In this document: positions 62,640-64,000 of the stretch, in pieces
Layout of the letters: each line of letters begins with the position of its first letter
Numbering within the stretch: position 1 is the first letter of the stretch
Assembly: GCA_018398805.1 (NCBI GenBank)
Contig: JAGFBZ010001180.1
Span: 310,001 to 374,000 of the forward strand
Direction: 5' to 3'
Length of the DNA stretch: 64,000 nt
Origin: Hirundichthys speculiger
Taxonomy: Eukaryota; Chordata; Actinopteri; Beloniformes; Exocoetidae
Position numbers and translations under genes: made by a program
Notes under the pieces: generated by a model
Told to the model about the DNA's origin: nothing
The model's database searches: none
The model's input: the letters and a program-made list of their open reading frames with translations, nothing else

Positions 62640-64000
62640 AACCTGAGGTAAATTAAACTTTTTAAGTGTACTAAAAGTGTATGAAAAAGGACATTTTATA
62701 CAGGCACCCTTACAGATATTTTGGTCCTTAAAAGTCCACTACGAAGGAGGAGACGTCAGGGGCTCCTGCTCCCATAGAACTGATATTGCTGATCGAACTG
62801 GCAGCTGTTGAAGCAGAGGCCATGCAGTATTCTCATTTTGCATCTATTGACAGTCATTTGCATGACATTTAACATTTAACGATCTATGTCCTTTGTTCAT
62901 ACAGAAATTCAGTGTACCAAAAGAGGGTTCGAAATGACATTGATAGAGATTTAATGATCTAATGACATGGCTCCGTAGCTGCTCTGTATTTATGGAAAAG
63001 CAAATTAGTTCTTGGAAACATTTAAAAGTTAAACCGGCTTTTGAACCGACTTTTTACGCCAGCCCAGTACCAGTATCTGGTTTAAATTGGTCAGAAAGAG
63101 GTATGAGATGTTTTAAATTAGCCTATAGTGCATATAAATGTTCTAAAGAGCTTCAGATATGTTAAAATAGTATTATCATATAAACAACAAATTATACAAC
63201 ATGATACAACTCAGAAACTAGTTAGTTTCACAAATATACTGTAAATATGTCAACTCTGTGCATCTGGCATGCAGTGAAGAACTATCTGACTGTGCTGAAG
63301 TGTTTCTTTATTTAATCAAATGATATCAAGTTCTTATTTGTCTGTGTGCAGGCGCTGTTTTCATGTCTGAGACTGTGCATGCTATTTTATATCCTCCGTG
63401 TGTCAAGTTTTCTCCCCTGTCGGTGTTCATGGTAGCAGAGCTGTCATCTGTGTTACGAGGTGCCCATTAAGGAGCTCACATGGATAATGCTTATTGCATG
63501 CTGCGCTACCAGGACATGTCAGAAAAAGGTGTTTATTAGCTCCCACATATGCCTAAACTTTTCTATGTGTATGTGAATATCTGTGTGAGAACAGATTTTT
63601 CTCAAGAGAGCGCGCGTGTGTGCATGAGAAATTGAATGCATTACGCAAGTGTAAATAGTGTCTGCGCGTCATGGTTAATGTTGGTTATGTCGGGGCACAG
63701 CGAGGCGCTGACAGTGCTGCGTCTGCTGAATGACGGAGACAATGTTAACAAGCACGAGGAGGCAGTCACCAACCCCTCTGTTTACAATCCGGGGGTGCTA
63801 AAGCTGTCGAGACCATAACTATCATACACTGCTGCGTGTGCGTGTATGTGTGCTCTAAAACCTCGCTGTCCTCCACCTCTTTGTTGTAACACTCCTCATG
63901 TCGAGGTTGCTGAACAGAGGCCTCAGCTGAGAGCCACTAAAGAAGCCTGTGAGACAACGAAGTTCAGCAGCAGCCTAATAAGACAGAAACTCAGTTAAAT
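62640..64000. other. Intergenic end of window
   Basis: No supported gene. About 63,400-63,560 is unique-looking, with TTATTGCATGCTG (POU-like), and may be a regulatory element. A 46-codon open frame at 63,680-63,818 has coding-like composition but no clear splice sites or recognised family. Confidence 0.4.

Noticed and set aside
63636..63818. Coding-like frame SGHSEALTVLRLLNDG
   Set aside because: Interesting composition, but no acceptor or donor pair and no family recognised. Not enough to call a gene.
1..64000. CRISPR arrays, operons, phage or bacterial defence genes
   Set aside because: Spliced vertebrate genes and fish transposons throughout; no regularly spaced repeats and no prokaryotic gene packing.

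Overview
This is vertebrate nuclear DNA, and almost certainly from a ray-finned (teleost) fish. The evidence is multi-exon genes with GT-AG introns, an elovl8-type fatty-acid elongase, a single-Sec selenoprotein P (the selenop2 type), Tc1-like transposase remains, many short non-autonomous hAT elements and a tRNA-headed fish SINE. TOE1 and TMEM53 also lie close together on human 1p34.1, so the block looks like conserved vertebrate synteny.

Layout: 1-8,950 is gene-poor intergenic DNA. 8,970-13,287 (minus) holds elovl8, 7 coding exons, intact, 261 aa. 13,290-18,290 has no gene I can support. 18,296-21,327 (minus) holds selenop2, 4 coding exons, with an in-frame UGA for selenocysteine and a well-formed SECIS element in its 3' UTR. 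21,330-24,230 is intergenic with a dead Tc1-like transposase. 25,061-28,021 (minus) holds a THAP-domain gene with a P-element-transposase-like helix-turn-helix, 4 exons. A 689-bp gap with a YY1-like site separates it head-to-head from toe1 (28,711-34,179, plus, 8 exons, one GC-AG intron). 34,180-38,270 is toe1 3' flank plus dispersed repeats. 38,498-41,549 (plus) holds tmem53, 3 coding exons. 41,550-64,000 is about 20 kb without a gene I can support. It carries SINEs, a hAT MITE, microsatellites and several AT-motif-rich stretches with the texture of conserved non-coding elements.

The genes are not an operon and have separate jobs: ER fatty-acid elongation (elovl8), selenium-dependent secreted redox/selenium biology (selenop2), a DNA-binding protein derived from transposon-type domains (THAP gene), snRNA 3'-end deadenylation in the nucleus (toe1) and a nuclear-envelope membrane protein (tmem53).

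The most striking signal is that four of the five genes (selenop2, the THAP gene, toe1, tmem53) each need exactly one surplus base removed to restore a family-like protein. Where the site can be pinned it sits in a 2-4-base homopolymer. All four have the same sign, so insertion-type assembly error is the simplest explanation. Naive gene models here will therefore be wrong at one signal peptide and three C-termini. Other points worth a look are the SECIS/UGA pair, the THAP-HTH gene, interlocking 15-bp palindromes downstream of toe1, five short hAT-like elements with perfect 8-bp target duplications, and a C29A24 tract. I found no convincing undescribed multi-gene system.
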